The notes: a model not told the origin generated them from the letters alone. 51,862 nucleotides of DNA from Betaproteobacteria bacterium (GCA_009779265.1 WREP01000015.1:1-51862); one strand, 5' to 3'. Positions 8,460-17,589 are shown, numbered from the stretch's first letter. A program made the numbers and translations.

Positions 8460-9641
8460 TCAGGCGCGTTCGAGGATTACCGCGATGCCTTGGCCGCCGC
8501 CGATGCACATGGTCACCAGGGCGTATTTGCCGGCGACGCGCTCCAGTTCGTAGAGGGCCTTGGTGGCGATGAAGGCGCCGGAGCAGCCGACCGGGTGACC
8601 GAGGGCGATGGCGCCGCCGTTCGGGTTGGTTTTGACCGGGTCGAGGCCAAGCCCTCTGGAAACGGCGATGGCCTGGGCGGCGAAGGCTTCATTGGATTCG
8701 ATGACATCCATCTGGTCGAGCGTCAGGCCGGCTTTTTTGAGCGCCAGCTTAGAGGCCGGGATCGGGCCTTCGCCCATGACATCGTTCGGCACGCCGGCGA
8801 CGGCATAGCTGACGAGGCGGGCGCGGGCCTTGTAGCCAGCCTTGGCGGCGACATCGGCGGCGGCGAGGACGAAGAAGGCAGCGCCGTCGTTGATGCCGGA
8901 AGCGTTGCCGGCGGTAACCGTGCCGTCTTTCTTGAAGGCCGGTTTCATTTTGGCCAGCGTTTCCATGGTGGTGCCGCGCTTGAGATGCTCGTCGGTGTCG
9001 AAGATGACTTCGCCCTTCCGGGTCTGCTTGACGATGGGCACGATTTGCGACTTGAAGCGGCCGGCGTCGATGGCCGCCGCGGCGCGGGTTTGCGATTCGA
9101 CGGCGCAGGCATCCTGATCCTCGCGGCTGATGTTCCACTTGACCGCCAGGTTTTCGGCGGTAAGGCCCATGTGGCCAACGCCAAAGGGGTCGGTCAGGAC
9201 GGAAACCATCATGTCGATGGCCTTGGTATCGCCCATGCGTGCGCCGGAGCGCAGGGCCGGCAGCATGTAACCGCCGCGCGACATGACTTCGACGCCGCCG
9301 CCGATGCCGTAGTCGCAATCGCCGAGCATGATCTGCTGGGCAGTGGTGACGATGCCCTGGAGGCCGGAGGAACACAGGCGGTTGACCTGCATGGCGATGG
9401 AATCCATTGGCAGCCCGGCCTGGATCGAAGCGACGCGCGGCACATAGGGGTAACGCGAATCGGTGGGAATGCAGTTGCCCACGGTGACATAGTTGATTTG
9501 CTGCGGATCGACGCCGGAACGGGCGATGGATTCCTTCATCACGATACCGGCCAGTTCCGCCGGCTCGATATCGGCCAAGGAACCGCCAAACGCGCCGATG
9601 GGGGAACGAACCGCGCTCAGAACAACAACCTCTCTGCTCAT
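8460..9641 (-). CDS. Acetyl-CoA C-acetyltransferase (PhaA/BktB-type thiolase)
   Basis: A 393-aa biosynthetic-type thiolase that condenses two acyl-CoA units into 3-ketoacyl-CoA, or the reverse. The nucleophilic cysteine is in NRLCSSGLQ (about residue 89), the histidine in GGAIALGHPVGCSGA and the second cysteine in MCIGGGQGIA. The length equals PhaA/BktB. The N-terminus MSREVVVLSAVRSPIGAFGG resembles BktB-like enzymes, which accept C3-C5 units. ATG 9641 is preceded by AGGAGTGTGAA. No phaB or phaC is adjacent, so a role in polyhydroxyalkanoate synthesis versus acyl-CoA degradation cannot be decided here. The next gene upstream is the CbiB-like protein, 26 bp away. Confidence 0.93.
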   Translation of the reverse strand: MSREVVVLSAVRSPIGAFGGSLADIEPAELAGIVMKESIARSGVDPQQINYVTVGNCIPTDSRYPYVPRVASIQAGLPMDSIAMQVNRLCSSGLQGIVTTAQQIMLGDCDYGIGGGVEVMSRGGYMLPALRSGARMGDTKAIDMMVSVLTDPFGVGHMGLTAENLAVKWNISREDQDACAVESQTRAAAAIDAGRFKSQIVPIVKQTRKGEVIFDTDEHLKRGTTMETLAKMKPAFKKDGTVTAGNASGINDGAAFFVLAAADVAAKAGYKARARLVSYAVAGVPNDVMGEGPIPASKLALKKAGLTLDQMDVIESNEAFAAQAIAVSRGLGLDPVKTNPNGGAIALGHPVGCSGAFIATKALYELERVAGKYALVTMCIGGGQGIAVILERA

Positions 9642-9667
9642 TTCACACTCCTTGGAAGAATTATTTA

Positions 9668-10597
9668 TCAGCCCGCCAACCGGGCAAGCTCCAACAGGAA
9701 CAGCACCAACATCCACAACACCGTGGCTCGCCAGACGAGCGCAACGGCGCTTTGCATGAAATCGACATCGGGCGGATCGCCCGCCCCCAACTCGGCGCCA
9801 CCGGCAACTTCCACCCCCGTCAGTGGCGACCACTGCAAGCGGACGCCCAGCGCGCCCGCGCCGCTGGCGAGAACGATGCCCAAGTCGCGGTCGGGACAAT
9901 CGGCCGCTTGCGTCCGCCAGCAATGAACCGCATCCTCGAAATTGCCGACAATGGCAAAGGCCGCCGCCGTGGCGCGCGAGGGCAACCAGTCGATGACAGC
10001 GAAAAGCCGCCGGGCGAAGCGGGAAAAATCGTCGTCCGCCGCGCCGCCAGCCTCGCTCCCGCCCCAACGCTGGCGCAGGATGGCGGCAATGCGGTAGAGC
10101 GCCGCGCCGCACGGGCCGGGCAGGATGACGAAGCAAAGCAACACAGCGAAAACATGGCGATGCGCGGCGGCCAGCCCCTCTTCGATGGCCCGGCGGGCGA
10201 TTTCCTCGGCGCTGAGGTCGGCGGTCGGCTGATCGAGCCACTCGCCGAGTAGTTCGCGGGCACGCGGCAAATCGTCGAGGCGCAAGGCCACCTGAATTTC
10301 GCTGTAATGATGGCTGAACTGACGAAAACCCATGGTCAGATAGAGCGCGCCAACATTGAGAATCCAGGCCAGGAGCGGACTCAGGCGATAGAGGAAGGCA
10401 TAGACAGCGGCCAGTAGCAAGACCGGCGGCAGGAGCGCGAGGCACCAGGCGGCCACGCCGTGCTGGCGGTCGCCGGCATTGCAGCGCGATTCGATGAAAT
10501 CCGCCCAGGCGGCGAGCGGTTCGGCAACCAGCCGGCGGTAATTGAGGGATTGCCACTGCTCGATGAGGAAAACCGCGATCAGCGAGAGAAAACTCAT
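9668..10597 (-). CDS. CobD/CbiB-family membrane protein
   Basis: A 309-aa protein with membrane segments near residues 1-15, 52-90, 150-172 and at the C-terminus (ATVLWMLVLFLLELARL). The layout, including FRQFSHHYSEIQVALRLDDLPRAR and FARRLFAVIDWLPSRATAAAFAIVGNF, matches the divergent CobD/CbiB family of betaproteobacteria. True CbiB makes adenosylcobinamide-phosphate in B12 synthesis; the divergent branch may instead resemble AmpE, and its role is unproven. It lies 36 bp downstream of the Nudix gene and is probably co-transcribed with it. Confidence 0.75.
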   Translation of the reverse strand: MSFLSLIAVFLIEQWQSLNYRRLVAEPLAAWADFIESRCNAGDRQHGVAAWCLALLPPVLLLAAVYAFLYRLSPLLAWILNVGALYLTMGFRQFSHHYSEIQVALRLDDLPRARELLGEWLDQPTADLSAEEIARRAIEEGLAAAHRHVFAVLLCFVILPGPCGAALYRIAAILRQRWGGSEAGGAADDDFSRFARRLFAVIDWLPSRATAAAFAIVGNFEDAVHCWRTQAADCPDRDLGIVLASGAGALGVRLQWSPLTGVEVAGGAELGAGDPPDVDFMQSAVALVWRATVLWMLVLFLLELARLAG

Positions 10598-10633
10598 GGG
10601 GCGAAATGCCGTGGGCCGGCTTATTGTCTTGTG

Positions 10634-11245
10634 CTAAAGCGCCACCATACCACAAGGCGCCGAGGCTTGGAGACGCTCGCTCAGGGAGCGGATCATGCCG
10701 GCGGTCGCGCCCCAGATGAAATAGTCGCCATAGGGCATCGCGTAATAGCGGCGCAGGGAGCCCCGGTAGTGCATCTCGTGCTGCTGGTGATTGCCCGGGT
10801 CGAGCAAAAAATCCAGCGGCACCTCGAAGACTTCGGCCACTTCAAAGGGATCGGGCCGCAGCTCGAAAGGCGGCTCGACCAGGGCCACCACCGGCGTAAC
10901 TCTAAAGCCGGTGCCGGTACGATATTCCGGCAAAAAGCCGAGAATCTGGACATGCTCGCGGGCGAGGCCGATCTCCTCCTCGGTTTCACGCAGGGCGGTG
11001 TGCACCGGCGAGGCATCCCCTGCCTCGACCCGGCCACCGGGAAAGCTGATCTGACCGGCATGATCGCGCAGATGAGCGGTGCGCTGGGTGAGTAGCACCG
11101 TCGCCCGCGCCGGATGGCGGACAATGGGAAAAAGCACGGCAGCCGGCGTCAAGGCTTCATGCAACGCGCCATCCTCAGTGACGAAAGCGCCGGTCAACGG
11201 GTGCGGCAAGAGGCTGGCCTTCAGGCGTTGCAGGTCGAAACTCAT
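10634..11245 (-). CDS. Nudix CoA pyrophosphatase (NudL-like)
   Basis: A 203-aa protein. The Nudix box is complete: GGRVEAGDASPVHTALRETEEEIGL (given here by its key residues G...E...REtEEE.GL). It is preceded by LLTQRTAHLRDHAGQISFPG, the extra signature of CoA pyrophosphatases that split CoA into phosphopantetheine and 3',5'-ADP. The C-terminal YFIWGATAGMIRSL is also typical. The final ~10 residues are unremarkable. It heads the run of minus-strand genes toward the thiolase. Confidence 0.85.
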   Translation of the reverse strand: MSFDLQRLKASLLPHPLTGAFVTEDGALHEALTPAAVLFPIVRHPARATVLLTQRTAHLRDHAGQISFPGGRVEAGDASPVHTALRETEEEIGLAREHVQILGFLPEYRTGTGFRVTPVVALVEPPFELRPDPFEVAEVFEVPLDFLLDPGNHQQHEMHYRGSLRRYYAMPYGDYFIWGATAGMIRSLSERLQASAPCGMVAL

Positions 11246-11277
11246 GCGCGGGCTGGTGAATACTCGATTCCGCGTTC

Positions 11278-11940
11278 CTAGAACCGCTGGCGCAGCGTCA
11301 TGGTCTGACCATCGCGCTGCATTTCCATGCGATTGAGGAAAGACATGCCGAGCAGGGCATACGGCATGTCGGCCCGATTGATCAGCGCATCGACCTGATG
11401 CAGCGTCACGCCGCCGATGCTGACGCTGTCGAGCTTGATCTTGCTCACCTCGGCCTGGCCGTTGGCTGTCTGCGCATAACCCTTCTGGCCGCGGTTGAAA
11501 TCCAGGCCGAGGCGGCGGGCATCGCTGGCGCCGAGGGAAATCATGGAGGCGCCGGTATCGACGATGAAGCGCAGCGAGGTGCCGTTGACCGTCCCGGTGG
11601 TGTAGAAATGCCCCCGCGCATCGGCGGTCAGCACGATCTTGCCGGAACCATCCGCCGCCGACGCCCCGACTGCGTGCTGGCCGACGCGCAGCGGCCGCTT
11701 GCGACCGCCGATCTCGACAATCACCTGCTCGTCCTGAATCGCCAGCAGCTTGACACCGCCGAGCGATTCGCCGACGCGCAAGGCCTCCGGCTGGCCGCCG
11801 TTGACGATCAGCATCGCCTTGCTGCCGACGATGCCGGCCAGGCCGACATCCTGCGCCGCCAGCGGCGGCGCCGCGCCCAACAGCCAGAGCGACAGCAGCG
11901 CCAGATAAACGCCCCGACCAACGCCCCGCAGCGGCAGCAT
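11278..11940 (-). CDS. Retropepsin-like aspartic protease (TIGR02281 type)
   Basis: A 220-aa protein with an N-terminal hydrophobic signal/anchor (VYLALLSLWLLGAAPPLAA). The C-terminal ~120 residues form a clan AA aspartic protease with the single catalytic motif FIVDTGASMISLGASDARRL and the hydrophobic ALLGMSFLNRM near the end; such enzymes act as homodimers. Substrate is unknown, probably periplasmic. I prefer ATG 11940 (preceded by AAGGGATAGC) to the in-frame ATG at 11955, which lacks a good ribosome site. Confidence 0.8.
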   Translation of the reverse strand: MLPLRGVGRGVYLALLSLWLLGAAPPLAAQDVGLAGIVGSKAMLIVNGGQPEALRVGESLGGVKLLAIQDEQVIVEIGGRKRPLRVGQHAVGASAADGSGKIVLTADARGHFYTTGTVNGTSLRFIVDTGASMISLGASDARRLGLDFNRGQKGYAQTANGQAEVSKIKLDSVSIGGVTLHQVDALINRADMPYALLGMSFLNRMEMQRDGQTMTLRQRF

Positions 11941-12077
11941 GCTATCCCTTGCCATTCTTCATCATTCCCAAACCGAAACACCCCGCCATTTTGCCATATC
12001 CCTCAGCTATCAACGGATTCCCTGCGCCTGATCGGCACGGGGATCAAACCGATTCGCGCACCGATTCGCAGCGCGGC

Positions 12078-12283
12078 GGATTGCATGCAGGGCAATCGCA
12101 TGAATGCCCTTGTCGTGGCCGACAACCCCTCCCCGCCCCTCCCCTGCTTCGCAAGGGAGGGAGAAAACCGGCGCGCGCTGCAAGCTTGGCCCCCTCCCTT
12201 GCGGGCGCAGCCCGGAGGGGAGGGTCGGGGAGGGGTGGTTTTTATGGCGCCAGCATTCATGCGATTGCCCTGGGATTGCATGC
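12078..12283. repeat. Composite palindromic repeat element
   Basis: The gene-free stretch 11941-12493 is dominated by this element. Outer arms GGGCAATCGCATGAATG (12090-12106) and CATTCATGCGATTGCCC (12254-12270) are a perfect 17-bp inverted repeat. Each is bordered outside by GGATTGCATGC in direct orientation (12078-, 12273-). Inside lies a second, imperfect inverted pair of C-rich/G-rich blocks (about 12124-12165 and 12190-12240). A one-mismatch copy of the outer arm is at 15172-15190. I see no ORF in it. Confidence 0.8.
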
Positions 12284-12493
12284 CAGCCGCCTCCCCGGCA
12301 AACCCTGTCGTGCCTGGGCAAGATGAAAAAACGCCATCCCGCCAGAATCGGCTGGTCAAAAAGAAGCCAAAGCGCTCAGGTGGAAATATACTGATTCGTT
12401 TCATCCTGTCTGGCGCCATTCCTGTGTTTCAGCAAAGCCGCCGCAATACCCGCCCCGATGGGGCAGATTCCATTCTGCCGTGAGGCTTGACCC

Positions 12494-13039
12494 ATGCCCA
12501 CGATATTCACCCACGCCGCCGTACCGCTGATGCTGGGCGCCGTCGCCGGGCGGCGGCGAATCAGCGGGCGCCTGCTTGCCGCTGGCGCCATTGCCGCCAT
12601 GCTGCCGGACGCGGATGCCATCGGATTCGTGCTTCATGTTCCCTACGCCGCCGCCTTCGGCCATCGCGGCGCCACGCATTCGCTGCTATTTGCGCTGCTG
12701 CTCGCCGCGCTTGCCGCCCTCTGCCACCGGCCGCTACGAACCACGCCGTGGCGCGGCGCGTTTTTCGTCGGCCTCGCCGCCTTGTCGCATCCCCTGCTCG
12801 ATGCCTGCACCAATGGCGGTCTGGGCGTCGAATTGTGGTGGCCTTTCAGCGAGCAACGCTGGTTCGCGCCATTTCGCCCCATCATCGCCTCGCCCCTCGG
12901 CCCCCGCTTTTTCAGCGCGCGCGGCTGGCAGGTCATGCAGTCGGAATTTCTGTGGATCTGGCTGCCGGCTGCTGTTCTGGCGGCGTTCATTGCCGTGTGG
13001 CGGCTGATCCGATGGCGCTCGCAAGGCGCTACAAATTGA
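12494..13039 (+). CDS. YdjM-like inner-membrane metal-dependent hydrolase
   Basis: A 181-aa protein with the signature of the YdjM/DUF457 family: N-terminal FTHAAVPL, then MLPDADAIGF, HRGATHSLLFALLLAAL and LSHPLLDACTNGG. The His/Asp residues probably bind metal. Three or four membrane segments lie around 28-45, 62-80, 88-105 and near the C-terminus (FLWIWLPAAVLAAFIAVW). In E. coli the relative YdjM is an SOS-regulated membrane protein; I see no LexA box here. It stands alone, between the repeat element and a shared terminator. Confidence 0.85.
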   Translation: MPTIFTHAAVPLMLGAVAGRRRISGRLLAAGAIAAMLPDADAIGFVLHVPYAAAFGHRGATHSLLFALLLAALAALCHRPLRTTPWRGAFFVGLAALSHPLLDACTNGGLGVELWWPFSEQRWFAPFRPIIASPLGPRFFSARGWQVMQSEFLWIWLPAAVLAAFIAVWRLIRWRSQGATN

Positions 13040-13078
13040 TGGCTTGCGCAAGCCCGATCCACCCGAAATCGCACCCAT

Positions 13079-13109
13079 AAAAAACGGGACGCCGTGGCGT
13101 CCCGTTTTT
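13079..13109. terminator. Bidirectional terminator between ydjM-like gene and rplS
   Basis: AAAACGGGACGCC (13081-13093) pairs with GGCGTCCCGTTTTT (13096-13109) with a minimal loop. Both strands end in a T-run, so it serves both convergent genes. Confidence 0.92.
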
Positions 13110-13127
13110 GCTTGGCGCGACAGCCGA

Positions 13128-13505
13128 TTAGCCGGCGGCGACGACTTTCTTGGCCGGCAGCTTTTCCTTGATGCGGGCGGACTTGCCGGAACGCTCGCGC
13201 AGATAGTAAAGCTTGGCGCGGCGCACATCGCCGCGGCGCTTGACATCAATTGCGGCAACCAGCGGGGAGTAGGTCTGGAAGGTACGCTCGACGCCTTCGC
13301 CGGACGAAATCTTGCGCACGGTAAAGGCGGAGTTGAGGCCGCGATTGCGCTTGGCGATAACGACGCCTTCGTAAGCCTGCAAACGCTCGCGGTTGCCTTC
13401 CTTGACTTTCACCTGGACGACGACGGTGTCGCCCGGGGCGAATTCGGGGATGGTTTTGCCCAGGCGGGCGATTTCTTCTTGTTCCAGTTGTTGAATCAGG
13501 TTCAT
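13128..13505 (-). CDS. rplS: 50S ribosomal protein L19
   Basis: A 125-aa protein of the 50S subunit at the 30S-50S interface. It starts [20 protein letters not shown] and contains [18 protein letters not shown] and [13 protein letters not shown], as in bacterial L19. ATG 13505 follows AAGGAAACTCAC; a longer frame from 13532 is not conserved. Last gene of rpsP-rimM-trmD-rplS, 23 bp after trmD. The Ala/Lys tail AKKVVAAG is a little longer than in E. coli. Confidence 0.97.
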   Translation of the reverse strand: MNLIQQLEQEEIARLGKTIPEFAPGDTVVVQVKVKEGNRERLQAYEGVVIAKRNRGLNSAFTVRKISSGEGVERTFQTYSPLVAAIDVKRRGDVRRAKLYYLRERSGKSARIKEKLPAKKVVAAG

Positions 13506-13528
13506 GTGAGTTTCCTTCTTGTCAAACA

Positions 13529-14296
13529 TCATTGCTCACCGCATTGCTCCGCTCCGGGAATTTCCGTGAGGAGTTGCGTTTCTTCCGCAGTCAGACTGCG
13601 TTGCGCCAGTAAATCCGGCCGGCGCTTCCGGGTTCGCGCCAGCGACTGTTGCAGCCGCCAGCGACGAATTCTTTGATGATCGCCGGAGAGCAGCACTTCC
13701 GGCACCGTCAGATCTTCATAGACCTCGGGCCGGGTGTAGTGCGGACAATCCAGCAAACCACCGACAAACGAATCTTCTACCGCCGAAGCGGCATCTCCAA
13801 GCACCCCCGGCAACTGGCGGACGACGGCGTCGATCAAGGCCATCGCCGGCAACTCGCCGCCGGAGAGTACAAAATCCCCGATCGAAATTTCCTCATCGAC
13901 GCAGCGCTCGATCACACGCTCGTCCACTCCTTCATAGCGACCGCAGAGCAGGATCAGCCCTTCCTCGCCGCCGGCCAGCCGCATCACCCGCTCATGGGTC
14001 AGCGGCGCGCCCTGCGGCGAGAGGTAGATGACCCGGCTCTTCGCCAGTCCCGCCTCGCGCTGCCGCGCCTTGGCCGCGGCAATCGCCTTTTCCAGCGGCC
14101 CCGGCTGCATCACCATGCCCGGCCCGCCGCCAAACGGCCGGTCGTCCACCCGCCGCCAGGCATTGTCGGCGAAATCGCGCGGATTCCAGCCCTGCCAGGC
14201 CCAGCGCCCCTCTTCCAAAGCGCGCCGGGTAATGCCGCTGGCGGTCACGGCGGCGAACATCTCGGGAAAGATGCTGACGCAGTCGAAGCGGATCAC
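13529..14296 (-). CDS. trmD: tRNA (guanine37-N1)-methyltransferase
   Basis: A 255-aa enzyme that methylates G37 next to the anticodon using S-adenosylmethionine, preventing +1 frameshifts. The trefoil-knot SPOUT signature is visible: [50 protein letters not shown] and [25 protein letters not shown] (key residues only). I set the start at GTG 14296 because GGAG lies 6 bp upstream, the frame then begins [14 protein letters not shown] as in other TrmD proteins, and the length equals E. coli TrmD. A GTG at 14341 would overlap rimM. Confidence 0.95.
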   Translation of the reverse strand: MIRFDCVSIFPEMFAAVTASGITRRALEEGRWAWQGWNPRDFADNAWRRVDDRPFGGGPGMVMQPGPLEKAIAAAKARQREAGLAKSRVIYLSPQGAPLTHERVMRLAGGEEGLILLCGRYEGVDERVIERCVDEEISIGDFVLSGGELPAMALIDAVVRQLPGVLGDAASAVEDSFVGGLLDCPHYTRPEVYEDLTVPEVLLSGDHQRIRRWRLQQSLARTRKRRPDLLAQRSLTAEETQLLTEIPGAEQCGEQ

Positions 14297-14315
14297 TTGT
14301 CGCTCCAGCCGCGAC

Positions 14316-14834
14316 TCACCAGTCGCTTTCCCACTCGACACGAATCTGCCGCGCCGCCCGATCCACCGCCAGCACCACCGTTGCCACGAAAGGCAAAAGG
14401 CGCTCGCTGCCGTCAGCGCCGACGACGCGCAAAACGTCGTTGGCGCCGGTTTCGATCAGCCCGGCCACCGTGCCGAGTTGCTCGCCAGCGGTATTGACGA
14501 CCGTCAGATCGAGCAGATCGGCCCAGTAGAACTCATCCTCGCCGGTCGCTGGTAGCGCCGCGCGCGGCGCGCCGACCAGAACCCCTTTCAGGGCTTCGGC
14601 GGCGTTGCGGTCGGTAATTCCCTCAAGGGCAACCAGCAGGCCATCGCCATGCGCTTTCAATCCCTTCAGCGCCACTTCGCGCCACGATTCGCCCGCGCGC
14701 GCCATCCACCAGACCGGCATGTTCCCCCAACTCAGGGGATCATCGCCGAAGGCTTGCAACTTCATCCAGCCGCGAATCCCGTAGGGGTCGGCGAGCCGCC
14801 CCAGAACGACGATATCGTTACCGGACAAGAGCAA
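14316..14834 (-). CDS. rimM: 16S rRNA processing protein RimM
   Basis: A 172-aa protein that helps assemble the 30S head by binding S19. The N-terminal RimM domain is [20 protein letters not shown] and the C-terminal PRC-barrel is [13 protein letters not shown] through [10 protein letters not shown]. No ATG or GTG is available; the frame opens with TTG codons at 14834 and 14828. TTG 14834 lies 2 bp after the rpsP stop, which suggests translational coupling. The C-terminus EWESDW is close to the trmD start. Confidence 0.93.
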   Translation of the reverse strand: MLLSGNDIVVLGRLADPYGIRGWMKLQAFGDDPLSWGNMPVWWMARAGESWREVALKGLKAHGDGLLVALEGITDRNAAEALKGVLVGAPRAALPATGEDEFYWADLLDLTVVNTAGEQLGTVAGLIETGANDVLRVVGADGSERLLPFVATVVLAVDRAARQIRVEWESDW

Positions 14835-14836
14835 AC

Positions 14837-15088
14837 TCAGACCGCCTTGGCGGCGTTCTGCTTGACCAGACGGGCAACGGTCGGCGACAGTTGAGCGCCG
14901 TTTTTCTGCCAGTAGTCCAGACGATCCGTGGCAATACGCAGGGCCTCGGCATTGCCGGCGGCCACCGGATTGTAGAAGCCGATCCGCTCGACGAAGCGGC
15001 CATCGCGGCGGTTACGGGAATCGGTGACGACCATGTTATAGAAGGGGCGCTTCTTGGCGCCGCCCCGGGCAAGACGAATAACAACCAT
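14837..15088 (-). CDS. rpsP: 30S ribosomal protein S16
   Basis: An 83-aa protein of the 30S subunit. [20 protein letters not shown] and [15 protein letters not shown] are diagnostic. ATG 15088 is chosen by homology; a longer frame to 15202 is not conserved and runs through the promoter. First gene of the rpsP-rimM-trmD-rplS operon. Confidence 0.97.
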   Translation of the reverse strand: MVVIRLARGGAKKRPFYNMVVTDSRNRRDGRFVERIGFYNPVAAGNAEALRIATDRLDYWQKNGAQLSPTVARLVKQNAAKAV

Positions 15089-15123
15089 GTGATGAATTTC
15101 CCAACTGGAAAAAAAGACTTGGG

Positions 15124-15151
15124 ATTGTAGCGTTTTGGCGAGGAAAAACAA
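15124..15151 (-). promoter_or_regulatory. Promoter of the rpsP operon
   Basis: On the minus strand TTGTTT (15151-15146), a 16-bp spacer and TACAAT (15129-15124) lie about 36 bp before the rpsP ATG. A T-rich run follows the -10. Confidence 0.6.
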
Positions 15152-15171
15152 GCTGTTTACGCGAGTTTGCC

Positions 15172-15190
15172 GGGCAATCACATGAATGCC
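15172..15190. repeat. Third copy of the GGGCAATCxCATGAATGCC arm
   Basis: GGGCAATCACATGAATGCC differs by one base from the outer arm of the palindromic element at 12090. It sits upstream of the rpsP promoter and has no opposing arm nearby. Confidence 0.6.
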
Positions 15191-15248
15191 TCGCGCGGGC
15201 AAGCTACCTGCTGGCGCAATGATGAATATTTGCTATTCTTCCTGCCTA

Positions 15249-16763
15249 ATGAGCGCCATACCTGAACCCCCGCTTTCCCCGGCAAGCGAAGCCGTCATCC
15301 AGAGCGTCCTCGATTGGCTGATAGCAGCGCGCGACCGTAGCGACAGCGACAATATCGAGCAGGTTCATTACCAGTTGCTCAAGCTGCATGACACGCCATT
15401 GCCGGCCTTTCATCGCTCCCGGCTGCTCGGCATGTTGCACGAGCATGTCGAGCACTCCGTCAAGGCCGAGTTGCCGGCTTTCCAGAAAATCTCGCTGCCG
15501 GTGGCGCGCCGGCTGCGTCAGCGCATTCGACGGGTCAACGAGTTGCTCGAAACGCTGACCCAGGATTACTTCAACGCCCTGACCGAACTGTTCGACCTAC
15601 AAGCCGGCACCGCGCGCTACCCGCTCGACGACTCGCTGCGGCGCGCCCTGCAAGGCATCGCCTGGCGGATCAGGATCGACCATCTGGTCGCCGCGCCGAA
15701 CGGCATCGGCCTGTGGCAGCAGTTGCATGACGGCTTTCGCACCGCCTGCCGCATCGGCCTGGAGACTTTTCCCAAGCCGTACGGCGCTTCCACTATCCAG
15801 CGCATTTACAGCGACACCCTGCTGGTCGCGATCGCCCAGCCGGCTTCCTTCTCGGCCAGCGAACTGGAGTTCATCCACGATTACATCGAAGCCAGCCCGT
15901 TCTGCATCGAGCCCTCGGAAGCGCCGCCGGACGGCGCCGAGGCCGTGTTCTGGATCGATCCCGAGCAGGATTTCCCCGCCCACGCGCTGATCCGCCGCCT
16001 GCCGGCGAACGATGCGCAACCGCTGTACTTCGCTTGCGACGCCATTGCCGGCGAAATCGTCCGCCAGCTTGACGAACTCGGGAGCGGCGGCAGCGCCGCC
16101 GCCCTCAAACTGCCGGTCTTCGCCGAAACCCGAAATGGCCGCGGCGTCCTGCGGCGTTTGGCCAAGCTATGGGGCAAGCCAGTCAGACGGCGTTTTTCGC
16201 GGCGGCGGCAATCCTCGCGCGCGCACCTCTTTTTCGGCCTGGACAATCTGTGGCGCCTGATGCGGCAAATCGGCGACCAGGCTCCGGTCAGCGAATGGAT
16301 GATCACCAACGAAAGCCCGGACGGCTATGCATTGATGCATGTCAGCGACGATACCAGCGCTCTGTGCGTCGGCGGCGTCGTAGCGATGCGCATGATCGAC
16401 GCCCAGGACGACAGCGAACAGCCGTGGAGCATCGGCATCATCCGCTGGGTTATTTCGGAAAATCCGGAACATCTCGAACTGGGCCTGCAAGTGATCGCCC
16501 GCCATGCCGTCGCCGTCGAACTCGCCCGGCCTTACGAACTGGAAGCCGGCTCCGTGGCCGCGCTGCTTCTGCCAGAAGCGCCTCCCCTGCAAGCTTTCGA
16601 ATCCTTGCTGGTGGCTTCTGGCACGATCCGCAACGACGACGCCACCATGCTCCTGCTGGTCGAACGGGACAACCTGGTCGTCCGGGAAATCCGCACCGGG
16701 GAACCCACCGAGCAGACCAGCAGCATCGAACTGATCAGCGTTTCCCCGCAGGACTCAGCCTAG
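15249..16763 (+). CDS. Putative cyclic-di-GMP effector with PilZ/FimW-like C-terminus
   Basis: A 504-aa soluble protein with no signal or membrane segment. Residues ~20-230 are helical. The C-terminal third has the shape of a divergent PilZ-like domain as in FimW-type receptors: NESPDGYALMHVSDDT, CVGGVVAMRM, then WSIGIIRWVISENPEHLELGLQVI. A basic patch RRRFSRRRQSSR (about 314-325 of this start) lies before it and could supply the RxxxR element that binds c-di-GMP. The start is uncertain: ATG 15249 (MSAIPEP) lacks a clear ribosome site, and ATG 15219/15222 are alternatives. Its 3' end overlaps the convergent yihY-like gene by 29 bp. The GGDEF proteins at the right end make c-di-GMP signalling plausible in this organism. 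Confidence 0.6.
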   Translation: MSAIPEPPLSPASEAVIQSVLDWLIAARDRSDSDNIEQVHYQLLKLHDTPLPAFHRSRLLGMLHEHVEHSVKAELPAFQKISLPVARRLRQRIRRVNELLETLTQDYFNALTELFDLQAGTARYPLDDSLRRALQGIAWRIRIDHLVAAPNGIGLWQQLHDGFRTACRIGLETFPKPYGASTIQRIYSDTLLVAIAQPASFSASELEFIHDYIEASPFCIEPSEAPPDGAEAVFWIDPEQDFPAHALIRRLPANDAQPLYFACDAIAGEIVRQLDELGSGGSAAALKLPVFAETRNGRGVLRRLAKLWGKPVRRRFSRRRQSSRAHLFFGLDNLWRLMRQIGDQAPVSEWMITNESPDGYALMHVSDDTSALCVGGVVAMRMIDAQDDSEQPWSIGIIRWVISENPEHLELGLQVIARHAVAVELARPYELEAGSVAALLLPEAPPLQAFESLLVASGTIRNDDATMLLLVERDNLVVREIRTGEPTEQTSSIELISVSPQDSA

Positions 16764-17568
16764 CCGCCAAGAGGCCGCCAAACAGCACAATGGCCCACGA
16801 CAGGTCGAGCCAGACGAGAAAAATGGGCACCGCCGCCAAGGTGCCGTAAATACTCTGAAACAGGCCCGAAGCGCCGAGATAAAGTTCGAACAGCTTCTGC
16901 CCGGCCACCACCGCCAGAGCCGCGAAGGCGCCGCCAATCAGCGCCGCGCGCTTGCTGACCGGCGCATTGGGCACCGCGTAGTAGAGAAAGGCGAAAAACA
17001 GGCCAAGCAACAGCACCGAGGGACCTTTCGCCAGCAGCAAGTGACTCCAGGTCGGCCAGGCGAAGATGCCCAGCGAAACCGTCACCGCCAGCGAAATGGC
17101 CAGGGCGATGGCGCCAAGGAGAAAAGGCCAGACCGCCATCACGAAAATGTACAGACCGAGGCGGGCAATTAGCGGCCGCGGCTCGACCCGCCACAGATGG
17201 TTGAAAGTGCGCTCGATGGTATGCAGCAGCATGAAGGCCGTCAGGCCGAGCAGCAGCAGGCCGGCGACAGTCAGTCCCTGCGCCCGGTGCGAGAAATGGT
17301 CAATGCTGCCGGCAATGGCGCCGGCTGCGCCGCCGGGCAGCAGCGTCTCGCGCAACGACTGTTGCAGACGGGCAAGCAGCAAATCGAAATAAGGCACCGC
17401 ATCGGCCACCGCGAGAATGACCGCGATCAGCGGCACCAGCGCCAGCAGCGTGGTAAAAGCCAGCGCGGCGCTGGTTTGCAGCATGTTTTCGCGAAAGAAA
17501 CGGCGGACGATGCCGCCGCCCGAGGCGAGCAAGCGACGGCGGGTACGATGACGGAAACGGCATGACAT
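16735..17568 (-). CDS. YihY/UPF0761 family inner-membrane protein
   Basis: A 277-aa protein with six predicted membrane helices in the YihY (formerly RNase BN-like) arrangement. Family motifs include ENMLQTSAALAFTTLLALVPL, LLLGLTAFMLLHTIERTFNHLW, LLLGLFFAFLYYAVPNAPV and SIYGTLAAVPIFLVWLDLSW. It is not a nuclease; function is unknown, possibly transport or envelope related. I chose ATG 17568 (MSCRFRHRTRR). Its start is only 21 bp from the divergent DUF2069 gene, and its stop lies inside the convergent PilZ-like gene. Confidence 0.88.
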   Translation of the reverse strand: MSCRFRHRTRRRLLASGGGIVRRFFRENMLQTSAALAFTTLLALVPLIAVILAVADAVPYFDLLLARLQQSLRETLLPGGAAGAIAGSIDHFSHRAQGLTVAGLLLLGLTAFMLLHTIERTFNHLWRVEPRPLIARLGLYIFVMAVWPFLLGAIALAISLAVTVSLGIFAWPTWSHLLLAKGPSVLLLGLFFAFLYYAVPNAPVSKRAALIGGAFAALAVVAGQKLFELYLGASGLFQSIYGTLAAVPIFLVWLDLSWAIVLFGGLLAARLSPAGKR

Positions 17569-17589
17569 GGGGCCATATAATACCCGGCC

